A DNA stretch of 64,000 nucleotides from WTFY01 sp965214675 (GTDB lineage Bacteria > Pseudomonadota > Gammaproteobacteria > UBA4575). The notes under the pieces were generated by a model. It was not told the DNA's origin. It was given only the letters and a program-made list of their open reading frames with translations, and did not search any database. Of the stretch, positions 34,304-42,157 are shown one piece after another (position 1 is the first letter of the stretch; each line of letters begins with the position of its first letter). The stretch is from assembly GCA_965214675.1 (NCBI GenBank), contig OZ243969.1:496001-560000 (forward strand), written 5' to 3'. The position numbers and the translations under genes are program-made.

Positions 34304-34861
34304 ATGCAAAAGAAACAGTTTTTATTCCACGCATCAAAAGAAGATCAGCGCCTGATCGCTGCTATTGATAATTGCATCGCTGTATCAATGAGTGCTGATA
34401 AAGCGGGCAATATGCGAGTGTTCTGTTTTGCTATTCGTGTCGCGCAAGAACTGTTGGTTGCGAGTGAAGCGGAGGGATCGCGATTTGATCTTTTGAAGGA
34501 TCTTAAACGGCCATGGAATAGCCGATGCAAAATAGTCAAAACTCATCTTGAACCAGTCAATTATGACCGGCTAAAGAAGATCGCTGAAGGTCTTGGGAAA
34601 TCTTATTTTGATTCAGACAAGCCAGTTAAATTACAACATGCGATGCGTGGTTGTCTAAGGCTGGCGATTGCGTGGATTATTCAATACAGCGAGCAAGCAG
34701 AACGGGTCAATAACGGAGCATTGGAGGAACTTATGCGCCATGCATTTGTACATTGCTCTAACCCCGGTGATGCTTTGCCTATTGGTCCGAGTGCGTTTAT
34801 CAACGGCATGATTCAATTCAGTGAACAAGTGCAAAAAGATCGTGAGAGCGATACAGCGTAA
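34304..34861 (+). CDS. Hypothetical protein beside the putative origin
   Basis: 185 residues from ATG 34304 (TAAGG 10 bases upstream); the longer frame from 34235 lacks a site. It has DLLKDLKRPWNSR and HAMRGCLRLAIAWIIQYSEQ helices and no recognised motif. Position directly after the array suggests a replication initiator or its regulator, which is only an inference. Confidence 0.6.
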   Translation: MQKKQFLFHASKEDQRLIAAIDNCIAVSMSADKAGNMRVFCFAIRVAQELLVASEAEGSRFDLLKDLKRPWNSRCKIVKTHLEPVNYDRLKKIAEGLGKSYFDSDKPVKLQHAMRGCLRLAIAWIIQYSEQAERVNNGALEELMRHAFVHCSNPGDALPIGPSAFINGMIQFSEQVQKDRESDTA

Positions 34862-34883
34862 CGCTCTAACAACATAAGCAAGA

Positions 34884-34911
34884 GGGGACCCCTACTATCG
34901 AAATGGTCCCC
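34884..34911. promoter_or_regulatory. Hairpin in the leader of the capsid gene
   Basis: GGGGACC (34884-34890) pairs with GGTCCCC (34905-34911) across 14 bases, 105 bases before the capsid start. There is no T-run, so it may be a processing or attenuating structure for the virion-gene transcript. Confidence 0.45.
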
Positions 34912-35015
34912 GGTCAGTTGTAACGCCCACAGCACAATTAAAAAAAATGAATAGAAATTGGGCGCTTTAAAGGAATTTTTAGGGAATTTTTGAATTTTTT
35001 TTAGGAGGAAAACCC

Positions 35016-36215
35016 ATGTTGAAAAGTCAAAAATTGCAACAGGAACTGGCTGAAAAAGCAGCCAAGATTAAAACCTTGCAGGAAGGGACAAAAGAGTATG
35101 CCAGCCTAGCGGTGGAAATTGCTTCACTTGGGCTTGGTGCCTCTATGGAAGTCCAGAAGGAAATTAAAGCTCGTGCGGAACTGGGTGCACAAGATGGTAC
35201 GGATTTGGAAAAGCAATCCCTGATTAAACGGGCAAGGGTTGGAGACTTCATCAAGTCTGTTATCGAGCACACTCCTGTGAAGGGTGCCAGCGCTGAGGCG
35301 CGTGAAGCATTTGGGTGTTCCGGTGAGCATGAAATTCCCTTGGAACTGTTCGAGCCAATCGACAAGACCAAGGCAGTAACTCCGGCTCCAGCTTCTGGAA
35401 GTCGCCCTGTAGAAATGGGACCGACACAACCATATCTTTATCAGCGAACGGTAGCCGGATTCCTGGGTATCGATATGCCTAATGTTGGTTCAGGTGTACA
35501 AGCGTATCCGGTACTGACGACCGCAACACCTGTTGCGATGAAGGGCAAGGACGAAGCTGCACCAGACAAGGCAGCCGCGATCACTGTACTCAAGTCAAAC
35601 GTGAAGCGATGCACCGGGAGTTTTGTAACTCGTGTTGAGGACATGGCGATTTTTCCAGAACTTGAGCCAGCATTGCGCCGCGACATTCCAAGGTCAATTG
35701 CAAATACGCTGGACGATCAGTTGTTGAAGGGTACAGGTAGTGCTCCTGAACTGAAAAGTCTGTTCAGTCAACTGACTGACCCAACGGCAGATACCGATAC
35801 TGAAGGTTTCGGAACTTTCATCTCGACTGTCGTAGGACAGATTGACGGTGTTCACGCGTACAGCGTTAAAGACCTCTACGCCCTTGTTGGCAAGAAAACC
35901 TACGAAGTCATGGCGGGACTGTTTCAAGCAAACACGGCGGTAAGCACCGCAGACTATCTCGAAGATAGACTTGGTGGATTGCGCGGAACGAATCGAATCG
36001 CCGTACCTGCAAGCGATAATCAGCATGGCATTGTCCGGCTGGGTATGGAATCGATGTGTGCAGTTGCTCCGGTATGGGGTGGCATTCAATTGGTCGCAGA
36101 CCCATATACAGGCGCAGGCAAAGGCCAACACATCTTGACCGCTTACCAGCTAATCAGTGATGTTCTTCTGTTGAGATCGGAAGCGTTTAAGCAAGTCGAT
36201 TTTCACTTGGCCTGA
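35016..36215 (+). CDS. HK97-type major capsid protein
   Basis: 399 residues. Residues ~1-60 form the coiled-coil delta (scaffold-like) region (KLQQELAEKAAKIKTLQE), then a linker, and from ~145 the HK97 fold: TVAGFLGIDMPNVGSG, AYPVLTT, the SFVTRVEDMAIF E-loop area, DDQLLKGTGS and a C-terminal GIQLVADPYTGAGKG. The N-terminal scaffold region is about half the length of usual ones, and no protease gene adjoins. AGGAGG is 7 bases before ATG. Portal follows after 31 bases; together they give the core of a capsid. Confidence 0.88.
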   Translation: MLKSQKLQQELAEKAAKIKTLQEGTKEYASLAVEIASLGLGASMEVQKEIKARAELGAQDGTDLEKQSLIKRARVGDFIKSVIEHTPVKGASAEAREAFGCSGEHEIPLELFEPIDKTKAVTPAPASGSRPVEMGPTQPYLYQRTVAGFLGIDMPNVGSGVQAYPVLTTATPVAMKGKDEAAPDKAAAITVLKSNVKRCTGSFVTRVEDMAIFPELEPALRRDIPRSIANTLDDQLLKGTGSAPELKSLFSQLTDPTADTDTEGFGTFISTVVGQIDGVHAYSVKDLYALVGKKTYEVMAGLFQANTAVSTADYLEDRLGGLRGTNRIAVPASDNQHGIVRLGMESMCAVAPVWGGIQLVADPYTGAGKGQHILTAYQLISDVLLLRSEAFKQVDFHLA

Positions 36216-36246
36216 TCTAGCCTGACCTGAAAATCCGGCAGCTATC

Positions 36247-37251
36247 ATGTGGCCGTTCAAAAGTAAACAATCACCTGATTCGAGTTACACGGATCAGGTG
36301 ATCGAAAACGGTGTATTGCAAGCTTCGCAGCCAGCGACCAGTAAACTTGTCGCAGCTCAACGAGGCGTGATGAATGTGTACGGCGACAAGCTTGCACAAT
36401 GTAGCTATACAGGCCCAAAGCAGATAACCAAAAAGCATCTTTTGGAAATCGGGCGCGACATTCCCCGGTACGGATGCAGTCGCCTTGTGATTGTCCCGGA
36501 AGGCAACAGCTTCAAACTGGTGCGCCCAATCCGTGCGGACAAACTTACTCGTGAAGGCTGGCAGGTAACACTCCGCGAAGGTTTTAAAGATCGGAATTTT
36601 AATATTCTGGATTCTGAAATTGTAAATTTCGTTTTCAATTCAGACCCTGAATATCCTTGGCGTGGAGTCCCACTGTGGGAATCTGTTACTTCGTATCTGG
36701 CAGCCGAAATTGATCGCGTCATGGCTGATGAATCAAAAGCTGGCGCAGGTAAATTTTTATGGATCAATGGTAGCCCGTTCCTCGACCAAGAGGCCATGGT
36801 GAAAATTAAAAAGAGTTTCTCGGCTGCATTTTCTTCCCTTGTAAAATCTCGCGGCCAATTAAAGATTTTGTTTAATCCAACAGGTGGTGGTCAACACATG
36901 GAGCAACCGAATACAACCGTGCGAATTGGCCCGGACTGGCCCGATTCTATCGAACGCACACGCGCCCAGCTTGCCCGCGAAATATGTGCATCGTGTAACG
37001 TGGCACCGGAAATGCTTTTTGGTGGACCAGCCGGAACAGTGCGCGAAAGTAATCGGCAATTTGTTCAGGTCATGCAATCGGTTTGTGATGTATTGGCAGA
37101 CACGCTTGCGGAATCTTTGAATCAATCAGTGATGCTAAATGCGGATACGATTTATAAAACGGATTTAATTTCCCGAAGTCGGGCATTAGGCAGCATGGTT
37201 AAGGCAGGTATATCTTTAGAGGAAGCCAAGCGAATCGCAGGCTTGGAATAA
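36247..37251 (+). CDS. Phage portal protein
   Basis: 334 residues, shorter than usual HK97-type portals (~400-450). It has the family pattern DSEIVNFVFNSDPEYPWRG, KFLWINGSPF, then RTRAQLAREICASCNVAPEMLFGG and the GTVRESNRQFV segment before the C-terminal helices. Portals form the dodecameric gate for DNA at one capsid vertex and dock the terminase. The gene follows the capsid gene, reversed from the usual portal-protease-capsid order. Confidence 0.88.
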   Translation: MWPFKSKQSPDSSYTDQVIENGVLQASQPATSKLVAAQRGVMNVYGDKLAQCSYTGPKQITKKHLLEIGRDIPRYGCSRLVIVPEGNSFKLVRPIRADKLTREGWQVTLREGFKDRNFNILDSEIVNFVFNSDPEYPWRGVPLWESVTSYLAAEIDRVMADESKAGAGKFLWINGSPFLDQEAMVKIKKSFSAAFSSLVKSRGQLKILFNPTGGGQHMEQPNTTVRIGPDWPDSIERTRAQLAREICASCNVAPEMLFGGPAGTVRESNRQFVQVMQSVCDVLADTLAESLNQSVMLNADTIYKTDLISRSRALGSMVKAGISLEEAKRIAGLE

Positions 37252-37271
37252 TTTCAAATAGGAGAAAACAA

Positions 37272-37799
37272 ATGTCAAAATTTCTAGAAATAAATGTAGT
37301 TGAGTTTTCACGAGACCATTTTGGGGACGCGACCCGCTACGGTGATGATGAAGCTCACCTGTTGGTAATCAAAGCTGCTAAAACTCATTACATCAACATT
37401 GACACTATCGACATGGTTACTCCGGTAAAGCGAACCATCAAAGACGACAACGACCAAGACGTTGAAGTTGATAGCACATATTTTCATATTCACTTTGAAG
37501 GTGCAGCCGAGGAAACCTCTCGGCATGTTGATCGTGATTCTTGGATACTGGTGGATGGCCTTGCTACGGACTGGTTAGAAAAGATTGCGGATGCAGTAGC
37601 AGAACCTGAGCCGGAGCCAGTCGAAGATGATGGCCTGAAGATTACAGATCGCGGCGTGTGGTTGCCCGGTGAAACCTATTACCGTTTTGACCTTGTTGGT
37701 AATCCTGATGATGTGTCAGAAAAATATCTGGCCCTGAAAGAATCGCAATCAACCAGTCCGGCGATTCTTCAAAATTCCAAAGAGTTTTGTAGTGTCTGA
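37272..37799 (+). CDS. Acidic satellite protein with a W/Y C-terminal module
   Basis: 175 residues. The body is beta-rich (SKFLEINVVEF, THYINIDTIDMV, VDSTYFHIHFEG), then a Pro-Glu linker (EPEPEPVED) and a C-terminal module GVWLPGETYYRFDLVG ... KYLALKESQSTSP. That W-x-x-G-x-x-Y-x-x-x-D-L-V pattern is common in small carbohydrate-binding-like domains of phage virion proteins. It may be a capsid decoration or head protein. It starts behind AGGAG and overlaps the next gene by 8 bases. Confidence 0.65.
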   Translation: MSKFLEINVVEFSRDHFGDATRYGDDEAHLLVIKAAKTHYINIDTIDMVTPVKRTIKDDNDQDVEVDSTYFHIHFEGAAEETSRHVDRDSWILVDGLATDWLEKIADAVAEPEPEPVEDDGLKITDRGVWLPGETYYRFDLVGNPDDVSEKYLALKESQSTSPAILQNSKEFCSV

Positions 37800-38103
37800 A
37801 AGTTTGGGCAAATCGATGAGTGATAAGGCTGAAGGCGATCCCCGCGAAGCGGAATGTTTTGCTGCACTCGCTGCCCTTTCCAAGTTTTCGGAATTGATTG
37901 TTGCAGCGTCCAGTGATCCCGAATATCAAAGGGTGGTTGCAAACTGTTTACGGTTGAGTCTGGAACATGGCGTAAACCTTTCCTTGAAGGGTGGTGGCTC
38001 TGAAACTGAAAAGCAGAACCTTGCCCACATCAGGCAGTGGCTGGGTGCGCTTGCACAAGGGTATGCCGAGCAAGGGAACAGCCAGGGTGCAAACGTACAT
38101 TGA
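37792..38103 (+). CDS. Small hypothetical protein of the satellite
   Basis: 103 residues from GTG 37792, or 95 from ATG 37816. Helical, with SKFSELIVAASSDPEYQRVV and LSLKGGGSETEKQNLAHIRQW. Its size would suit a head-tail or terminase-small-subunit-like protein, but no motif decides this. Translation is probably coupled to the preceding gene. Confidence 0.5.
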   Translation: MSESLGKSMSDKAEGDPREAECFAALAALSKFSELIVAASSDPEYQRVVANCLRLSLEHGVNLSLKGGGSETEKQNLAHIRQWLGALAQGYAEQGNSQGANVH

Positions 38104-38177
38104 CGGTTTGGGGCGGTGTGTGGGTAAAGAGGTCGACCTACCTTTACCCAACTAGGCAACCCATCGCCCCTCCTTAT

Positions 38178-38387
38178 ATGTTACCGAGGCAAAATCGAGA
38201 CTCACAGGGGCATTACTGCATCAACTGCGGTGCACCCATACGGGGAAAAGACTGGTTATGCAAACGCCACTTGAAGGCTGCGAACAAGGTTCGCTATCGA
38301 AACCACCCGGAACAGGTCAGCGAGGTTGATACACGGATATATCCGCTTCAATGTTATGAAAACGAAAATGCAGAGGGTTGCATTTAG
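38178..38387 (+). CDS. Small putative zinc-binding protein
   Basis: 69 residues with HYCINCGAPIRGKDWLCKRH: CxxC then C-x2-H, a treble-clef or zinc-knuckle pattern, followed by a basic segment (KAANKVRYRNH) suited to nucleic-acid binding. It lies between a small helical gene and the inverted-repeat zone. It could bind that DNA, for example in packaging, but this is inference. No clear ribosome binding site. Confidence 0.45.
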   Translation: MLPRQNRDSQGHYCINCGAPIRGKDWLCKRHLKAANKVRYRNHPEQVSEVDTRIYPLQCYENENAEGCI

Positions 38388-38399
38388 CCTGTACGGGGC

Positions 38400-38603
38400 G
38401 ATCGCGGGTCAGGATAGGCTACCCTACCTGCCAACAATCAATCGTTTACGCGATAGCAAAGGCAAGGCTATCAGTCCCGGCTCCGTGTGCAGTCGGTAAA
38501 GCACCCTTGATCTCCTTTTGGGGTGCAGCACACACTCCCACATTTGCCCTGTGCCGGGCGATCTACCCTTGGCCGGTACGGTAGCCTATCTTGAAAGGCG
38601 ATC
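38400..38603. repeat. Large imperfect inverted repeat in the satellite (packaging-site candidate)
   Basis: 34-bp arms at 38400-38433 and 38570-38603 match inverted at about 28 of 34 bases, sharing GATAGGCTACC. Between them lies a smaller hairpin GATAGC/GCTATC and further GGGCGATC motifs. The whole gap 38388-38729 has no convincing gene. It sits at the meeting point of convergent operons, where a cos, pac or resolution site could be. Confidence 0.7.
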
Positions 38604-38729
38604 ATTCGGAACACGCGGTTAAAGTACGGGTACGGGCAATCCGGGAGTGCAGGTCTGTCGCGTGTCTTGGAACAGCACAAAATGGTTTGTGTTGTCTTGG
38701 TGATAGCAGACTTGCACGCGCCCATAAAA

Positions 38730-38752
38730 AAGGGCTGCACTAGGCAGCCCTT
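38730..38752. terminator. Bidirectional terminator between satellite operons
   Basis: AAGGGCTGC-ACTAG-GCAGCCCTT, perfect stem with an A-run on the plus side, so best placed to end the leftward transcript. Identical to 1697-1719. Confidence 0.75.
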
Positions 38753-38771
38753 GTGTTGAGGTCAGGCGAGG

Positions 38772-39014
38772 CTAAACGATAAATTCAAGCTGCCCAAAAC
38801 ATTTGTCTGCTACTTCCTCGATGCCGGGTATATCTCTTACTGGTCCATCGCCAGCCTCTTTGATAATTTCTACGGCATAGCCAAGTACCCTTTTCAATCC
38901 CTCGATCTCATGGTCGCTCATATCACCAAGCTCGTCATGGTCGCGCATCTTGTCAAGAGTTTGTGCCATATCACCGGCTGTATTTTCAAAAACGCAATAG
39001 CTCATGTTGCTCAT
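38772..39014 (-). CDS. Small acidic hypothetical protein
   Basis: 80 residues, acidic, with the segment MRDHDELGDMSDHEIEGLKRVL. AGGAG lies 8 bases before ATG. It is the last gene of the leftward integrase operon, 10 bases after the integrase stop. No family recognised; being acidic and helical it might mimic DNA or bind a regulator. Confidence 0.6.
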   Translation of the reverse strand: MSNMSYCVFENTAGDMAQTLDKMRDHDELGDMSDHEIEGLKRVLGYAVEIIKEAGDGPVRDIPGIEEVADKCFGQLEFIV

Positions 39015-39024
39015 TTTTCGTCTC

Positions 39025-40173
39025 CTATTTTTGGTTAATGTAATTTGCCCAGTCCTGCATCAGCACTCGGCGCTTTTCAAAGTAATCGGTTCGGCGATAG
39101 GCAAGCTCGGCTCCCTCCCCAACAATATGGGCCAAACAAAACTCGGCAATTTCTCTAGGAGGTGCATCTGTTTTCTCGGCTGCCCAGTCCCGGAAGCACG
39201 ACCGGAAACCGTGCGGTACTTGCTTGCCTCTATAGCCATTGTCCCGAAGCAATTTGCTTAGTGTGCTGTCGCTTAGTTCCTTGCCTCTTAGTGAGGGGAA
39301 AACTAGCTCATTAATGGCAAGCTCCCTTGCCTGTTTCAAAATCTCGATCGCCTGTTTTGACAATGGGATTTTGTGGGCAATTTCCATTTTCATGCGCTTG
39401 GCTGGAATCGTCCACGTCTTGGCTGCTAGATCAATTTCAGACCATCGAGCGCCGCGAACCTCACCGGACCGACAAGCAGTTAATACAGTAAATTCAAACG
39501 CGAGTTTGGTTACTGAGTATGCTTTGGATTTTTTTATTTTCTTCACTATGCTTTTCACTTTGTTGTGAGGGAGTGCGGGTTGATGCTTTTGTTTGCGCTT
39601 GGCCTTTAATTTCGGCATGGCAGACAACAGGGCAGGACCCGCTGGATCGTCCGGGCGATATTGGTGAGCAATAGCCCATCGGAATACCTGACTTGTACGC
39701 TGCCGAATTTTGCGCACGGTGTCTTTTTTGGTTGACCAGATAGGCTGCACAATATCCATAATATCGCCAGCGATGGGTTTGCTGATCGGCGCATCACCGA
39801 TCACAGGAAACACATATTTCTCAAATACGTTTATCCAGCTCTGTTTTGTTTTTGGACTTTTCCAATCGTTTTCATTCAGTTTGATAACCTTCAATGCAGC
39901 ATCCCTGAAAGTCGGGATTCCGGTATTGAGTCCAGCGCCGTTATTCGCGCGCGCCTCTTGTTGGTTTTTAAACGCTAAAGCGCGCGCCTCTTTTAATCCC
40001 AAATGCTTCACGCTGCCAAGGCCGAATGCCTTGCGCTTGTTATTGACCTGTAATTGCTGAACCCATGACTTGCTTGTTTTGGATCGTACTGCGAGGATAA
40101 GACCGACCCGGCCATCATCGACATAGCGTCCGGGCTTTTCTACCGTTTCCACAAAGTGCTTGGTTAATCTCAT
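39025..40173 (-). CDS. P4-type tyrosine integrase
   Basis: 382 residues from ATG 40173 (AGGAGA 6 bases upstream). An N-terminal DUF4102-type arm domain (RLTKHFVE, KTSKSWVQQLQV, KEARALAF), a core-binding domain (PTFRDAALKVI ... VFEKYVFPVIGDAPI) and the catalytic domain with Arg in LTACRSGEVRGARW, HGFRSCFRDWAAE (His and Arg), LAHIVG (His) and Tyr in RRTDYFEKRR. This class integrates at tRNA 3' ends, matching the tRNA-Arg cores at both ends of the element. A longer frame to 40341 is disfavoured because it overlaps two other genes. Confidence 0.95.
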   Translation of the reverse strand: MRLTKHFVETVEKPGRYVDDGRVGLILAVRSKTSKSWVQQLQVNNKRKAFGLGSVKHLGLKEARALAFKNQQEARANNGAGLNTGIPTFRDAALKVIKLNENDWKSPKTKQSWINVFEKYVFPVIGDAPISKPIAGDIMDIVQPIWSTKKDTVRKIRQRTSQVFRWAIAHQYRPDDPAGPALLSAMPKLKAKRKQKHQPALPHNKVKSIVKKIKKSKAYSVTKLAFEFTVLTACRSGEVRGARWSEIDLAAKTWTIPAKRMKMEIAHKIPLSKQAIEILKQARELAINELVFPSLRGKELSDSTLSKLLRDNGYRGKQVPHGFRSCFRDWAAEKTDAPPREIAEFCLAHIVGEGAELAYRRTDYFEKRRVLMQDWANYINQK

Positions 40174-40298
40174 TTTCTGTCTCCTTTGTTTGCCTCTTCC
40201 CAGATCACTTGACCTGTGGGGAGTACCTTTTTGATCTTTGGATTGGGAACCAAGGTTGACGCAATAAAGTCTTTTTTCTTTAAACGTATTACAACCAT
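40170..40298 (-). CDS. 42-residue basic protein upstream of integrase
   Basis: A short gene starting MVVIRLKKKDF and ending NKGDRK. It has an ideal leader (AGGAGACACGAA then ATG), identical to that of the next gene upstream, and its TGA overlaps the integrase ATG, which argues for real, coupled translation. It may be a leader peptide, a small DNA-binding protein or an inhibitor. Not in any family I know. Confidence 0.6.
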   Translation of the reverse strand: MVVIRLKKKDFIASTLVPNPKIKKVLPTGQVIWEEANKGDRK

Positions 40299-40319
40299 TT
40301 CGTGTCTCCTGTTGTTGAC

Positions 40320-40577
40320 TTAATTGCCGTTCGTCATCCAAAGTTCTTCACCCGTTGCCATGTCGAAATAGGCGCTGAGTAAATTGTGTATTGAGTGGCA
40401 CTTATGAGCGGGTAGCTCGTGGCTGCTTTTTACGCTTTTTGGCATCCCGTAAAAGAATCCCATTTCTACTGGTGCGTCCGGCTCCATCATCCAGCACATT
40501 GGTTCGCCGTTTTCTCTCGTCGTATGGAAAACCGCTAAGGTGCTACCGCTTTCGTATGTGTAGTAAGTTACATTCAT
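40320..40577 (-). CDS. 85-residue hypothetical protein, first of the integrase operon
   Basis: Begins at ATG 40577 after AGGAGACACGAA. It has ESGSTLAVFHTTRENGE and PMCWMMEPDAPVEMGFFYG, rich in Met and aromatic residues. No family recognised. It lies next to the right end of the element, with the AT-rich promoter zone and AACG repeats upstream. Confidence 0.6.
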   Translation of the reverse strand: MNVTYYTYESGSTLAVFHTTRENGEPMCWMMEPDAPVEMGFFYGMPKSVKSSHELPAHKCHSIHNLLSAYFDMATGEELWMTNGN

Positions 40578-40600
40578 TTCGTGTCTCCTGATCGTGTTTT

Positions 40601-40665
40601 GTTAAACGTTTTTTATACGTTTCAATTATAAAACGGCAAACGAACGGAAGTAAACGGAAACGATC
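40601..40665. repeat. Right-end repeats: shared 15-mer and AACG motifs
   Basis: GTTAAACGTTTTTTA (40601-40615) repeats the left-end motif. It is followed by five AACG tetramers within about 36 bases (40626-40663). Position next to the att core and before the integrase operon suits integrase arm sites or AlpA sites, and integrase autoregulation. Confidence 0.55.
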
Positions 40666-40758
40666 ACATATGATAAATCATCGTAAGAGTATGAATTTAC
40701 AGGGGAAATAAAATTGATTAATACTAATGGCTGCTAACAAATACGCTAGTGTGGCGTA

Positions 40759-40772
40759 CTCCGGGCGCGCCA
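40759..40772. other. Attachment-site core, right end of copy B
   Basis: CTCCGGGCGCGCCA, as at 32373-32386. The outside flank (GATACCTG...) differs from that of copy A after the first three bases (GAT), showing that the two copies sit in different surroundings. Confidence 0.8.
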
Positions 40773-40787
40773 GATACCTGATTAAAA

Positions 40788-41185
40788 TCAGTGTCTTACG
40801 AGATCACCCCGTGATCCTCTTTTTTCCTTTCGAGCCGAATGTACCAAATTTGTACTATTCAGGTGGCTCCGCGAGAGGTTGTCCGCATACTCCGCCAGGT
40901 GTTCAACGGACAAATGTGCATACCGCAGGACCATTGAGTAGTCCGACCAGCCGCCCAGTTCCTGCAGCACCTGCAATGCATCATCATTCAGTGGCACAGC
41001 GATGGCCTTGCGGGCCTTGGCCTGGTCGGCATGGATCCACGCACATCGGCAGTTACTGTCAATCTGTGACCATTCGAGTTGCACCACATTGGCCTCCCTC
41101 AGTCAGGTTGCAGGAGTGAACAGCATCATCACTGCTAGATGATCAGGAAGCTCCGACAGCAGCCGGTGTGCTGAGCAGTTGCATC
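40788..41185 (-). pseudogene. Degenerate tyrosine integrase (third family)
   Basis: Reading left from ~41185: RLLSELPDHLAVMMLF, then PAT-stop-LREANVVQLEWSQID, where the TGLRE box that holds the first catalytic Arg has a TGA for Gly. After HADQAKARKAIAVPL the gene jumps from DDALQVL to QELGGWSDYSMVLRYAHLS, so about 60 residues including the His-x-x-Arg box are deleted. It resembles integrases of other tRNA-linked islands. It is inactive; together with the att copy it marks an older insertion. Confidence 0.8.
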
Positions 41186-41509
41186 GCATTGTCAGTGACT
41201 GCCTTATCCGGATCCCCGCACAGGCCATCATGATGCTCTGCAGTTGAGGCGCTTTTAGCTTGTCTGCTCTGTTCTTGTGAATTTCAAGCCAGCTATAAAT
41301 TTCATAGGTTTCCGTTTCATTTCTGGTTGTACTTCCAACGTTGAGTCAGCACATTGCCGATTTCTAAAGGCTTGAATCGGTTTATAATGCGAGGCTCTCA
41401 TAAAGAGTTTGGGTCAGAGAATGGTGCTGCGCGAGGCTGCACTAGTACAGCAGGCCATCTGTTTTCGATGATCCAATTGTACATATGCCTGTTTCAACGT
41501 GTGCGGTAC
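41186..41509. other. Non-coding stretch before the lipoprotein gene
   Basis: 324 bases. The left part may include more of the decayed integrase's N-terminal half; I see no intact gene. Confidence 0.4.
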
Positions 41510-42157
41510 ATGAAGATATACATGTCAAAATCATTCGGATGGGTCACACGTGTGGCCTGCACCTTGGCTCTGGGCCTGCTGCTGGTAGCATGTGCATCCA
41601 CACCGCCAGCACAGCAGGCGGACCTGTGCGCGGTCTTCGAACAGCATCCCGACTGGTACGACTACGCACGTGCCTCAGCCAGGGAATGGGGTACGCCGGT
41701 GCATATCCAGATGGCATTCGTGCGACACGAGTCGAGCTACCGGTCCGATGCGAGACCGCCATACAAGTGGTTCCTGTTCATTCCGCTGGGACGTGCCTCG
41801 TCGGCCAGAGGCTATGCCCAGGCCCAAGACCCAGTGTGGGGGGAATATCAGGAGGAGCGCGGTCGGCTGTTTAAAAGTCGGTCGGACATGGAAGATGCAC
41901 TTGACTTCATCGGCTGGTACAACTACAAGACTTGGCGCGAACTTGGCATTCCTCGGACCGATGCGTACAGGCTTTACCTTGCCTATCATGAAGGAAAGGG
42001 AGGCTACCGGCGCGGTACTTGGAAGAAGAAGGCCGGAGTACAGCGTACTGCGGGACGAGTCAGGGATACCGCCCACCGCTATGCGTCACAGCTTGCACAT
42101 TGCGAGAAGCGCTTTCGTTGTGATGCCTGGCATCAGGTCTGGCCCTTCTGCAGATGA
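41510..42157 (+). CDS. Lipoprotein with a lysozyme-like (SLT) domain
   Basis: 215 residues from ATG 41510 (ATG 41522 is an alternative). A signal with lipobox LLVAC (lipidated Cys near residue 28) places it in the envelope. The mature part has a lytic-transglycosylase-like core: AFVRHESSY with the presumed catalytic Glu, then GYAQAQDPVWGEY and YNYKTWRELG, and YLAYHEGKGGYRRG, typical of the SLT superfamily used to open peptidoglycan. It stands alone within island debris. Confidence 0.82.
   Translation: MKIYMSKSFGWVTRVACTLALGLLLVACASTPPAQQADLCAVFEQHPDWYDYARASAREWGTPVHIQMAFVRHESSYRSDARPPYKWFLFIPLGRASSARGYAQAQDPVWGEYQEERGRLFKSRSDMEDALDFIGWYNYKTWRELGIPRTDAYRLYLAYHEGKGGYRRGTWKKKAGVQRTAGRVRDTAHRYASQLAHCEKRFRCDAWHQVWPFCR

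Larger units (their letters stand above)
32373..40772. mobile_element. Capsid-encoding satellite-like element, copy B (complete, 8.4 kb)
   Basis: Bounded by the 14-bp core CTCCGGGCGCGCCA at 32373-32386 and 40759-40772. Rightward genes: AlpA-like regulator, RHH-like protein, two unknown proteins around an origin-like array, HK97-type capsid, portal, three small proteins. Leftward operon at the right end: 85-residue and 42-residue proteins, integrase, 80-residue protein. I find no terminase, prohead protease, connector or tail gene. AT content is higher than in flanking DNA. It fits a phage satellite that makes its own capsid and borrows a helper's packaging and tail. Confidence 0.85.
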
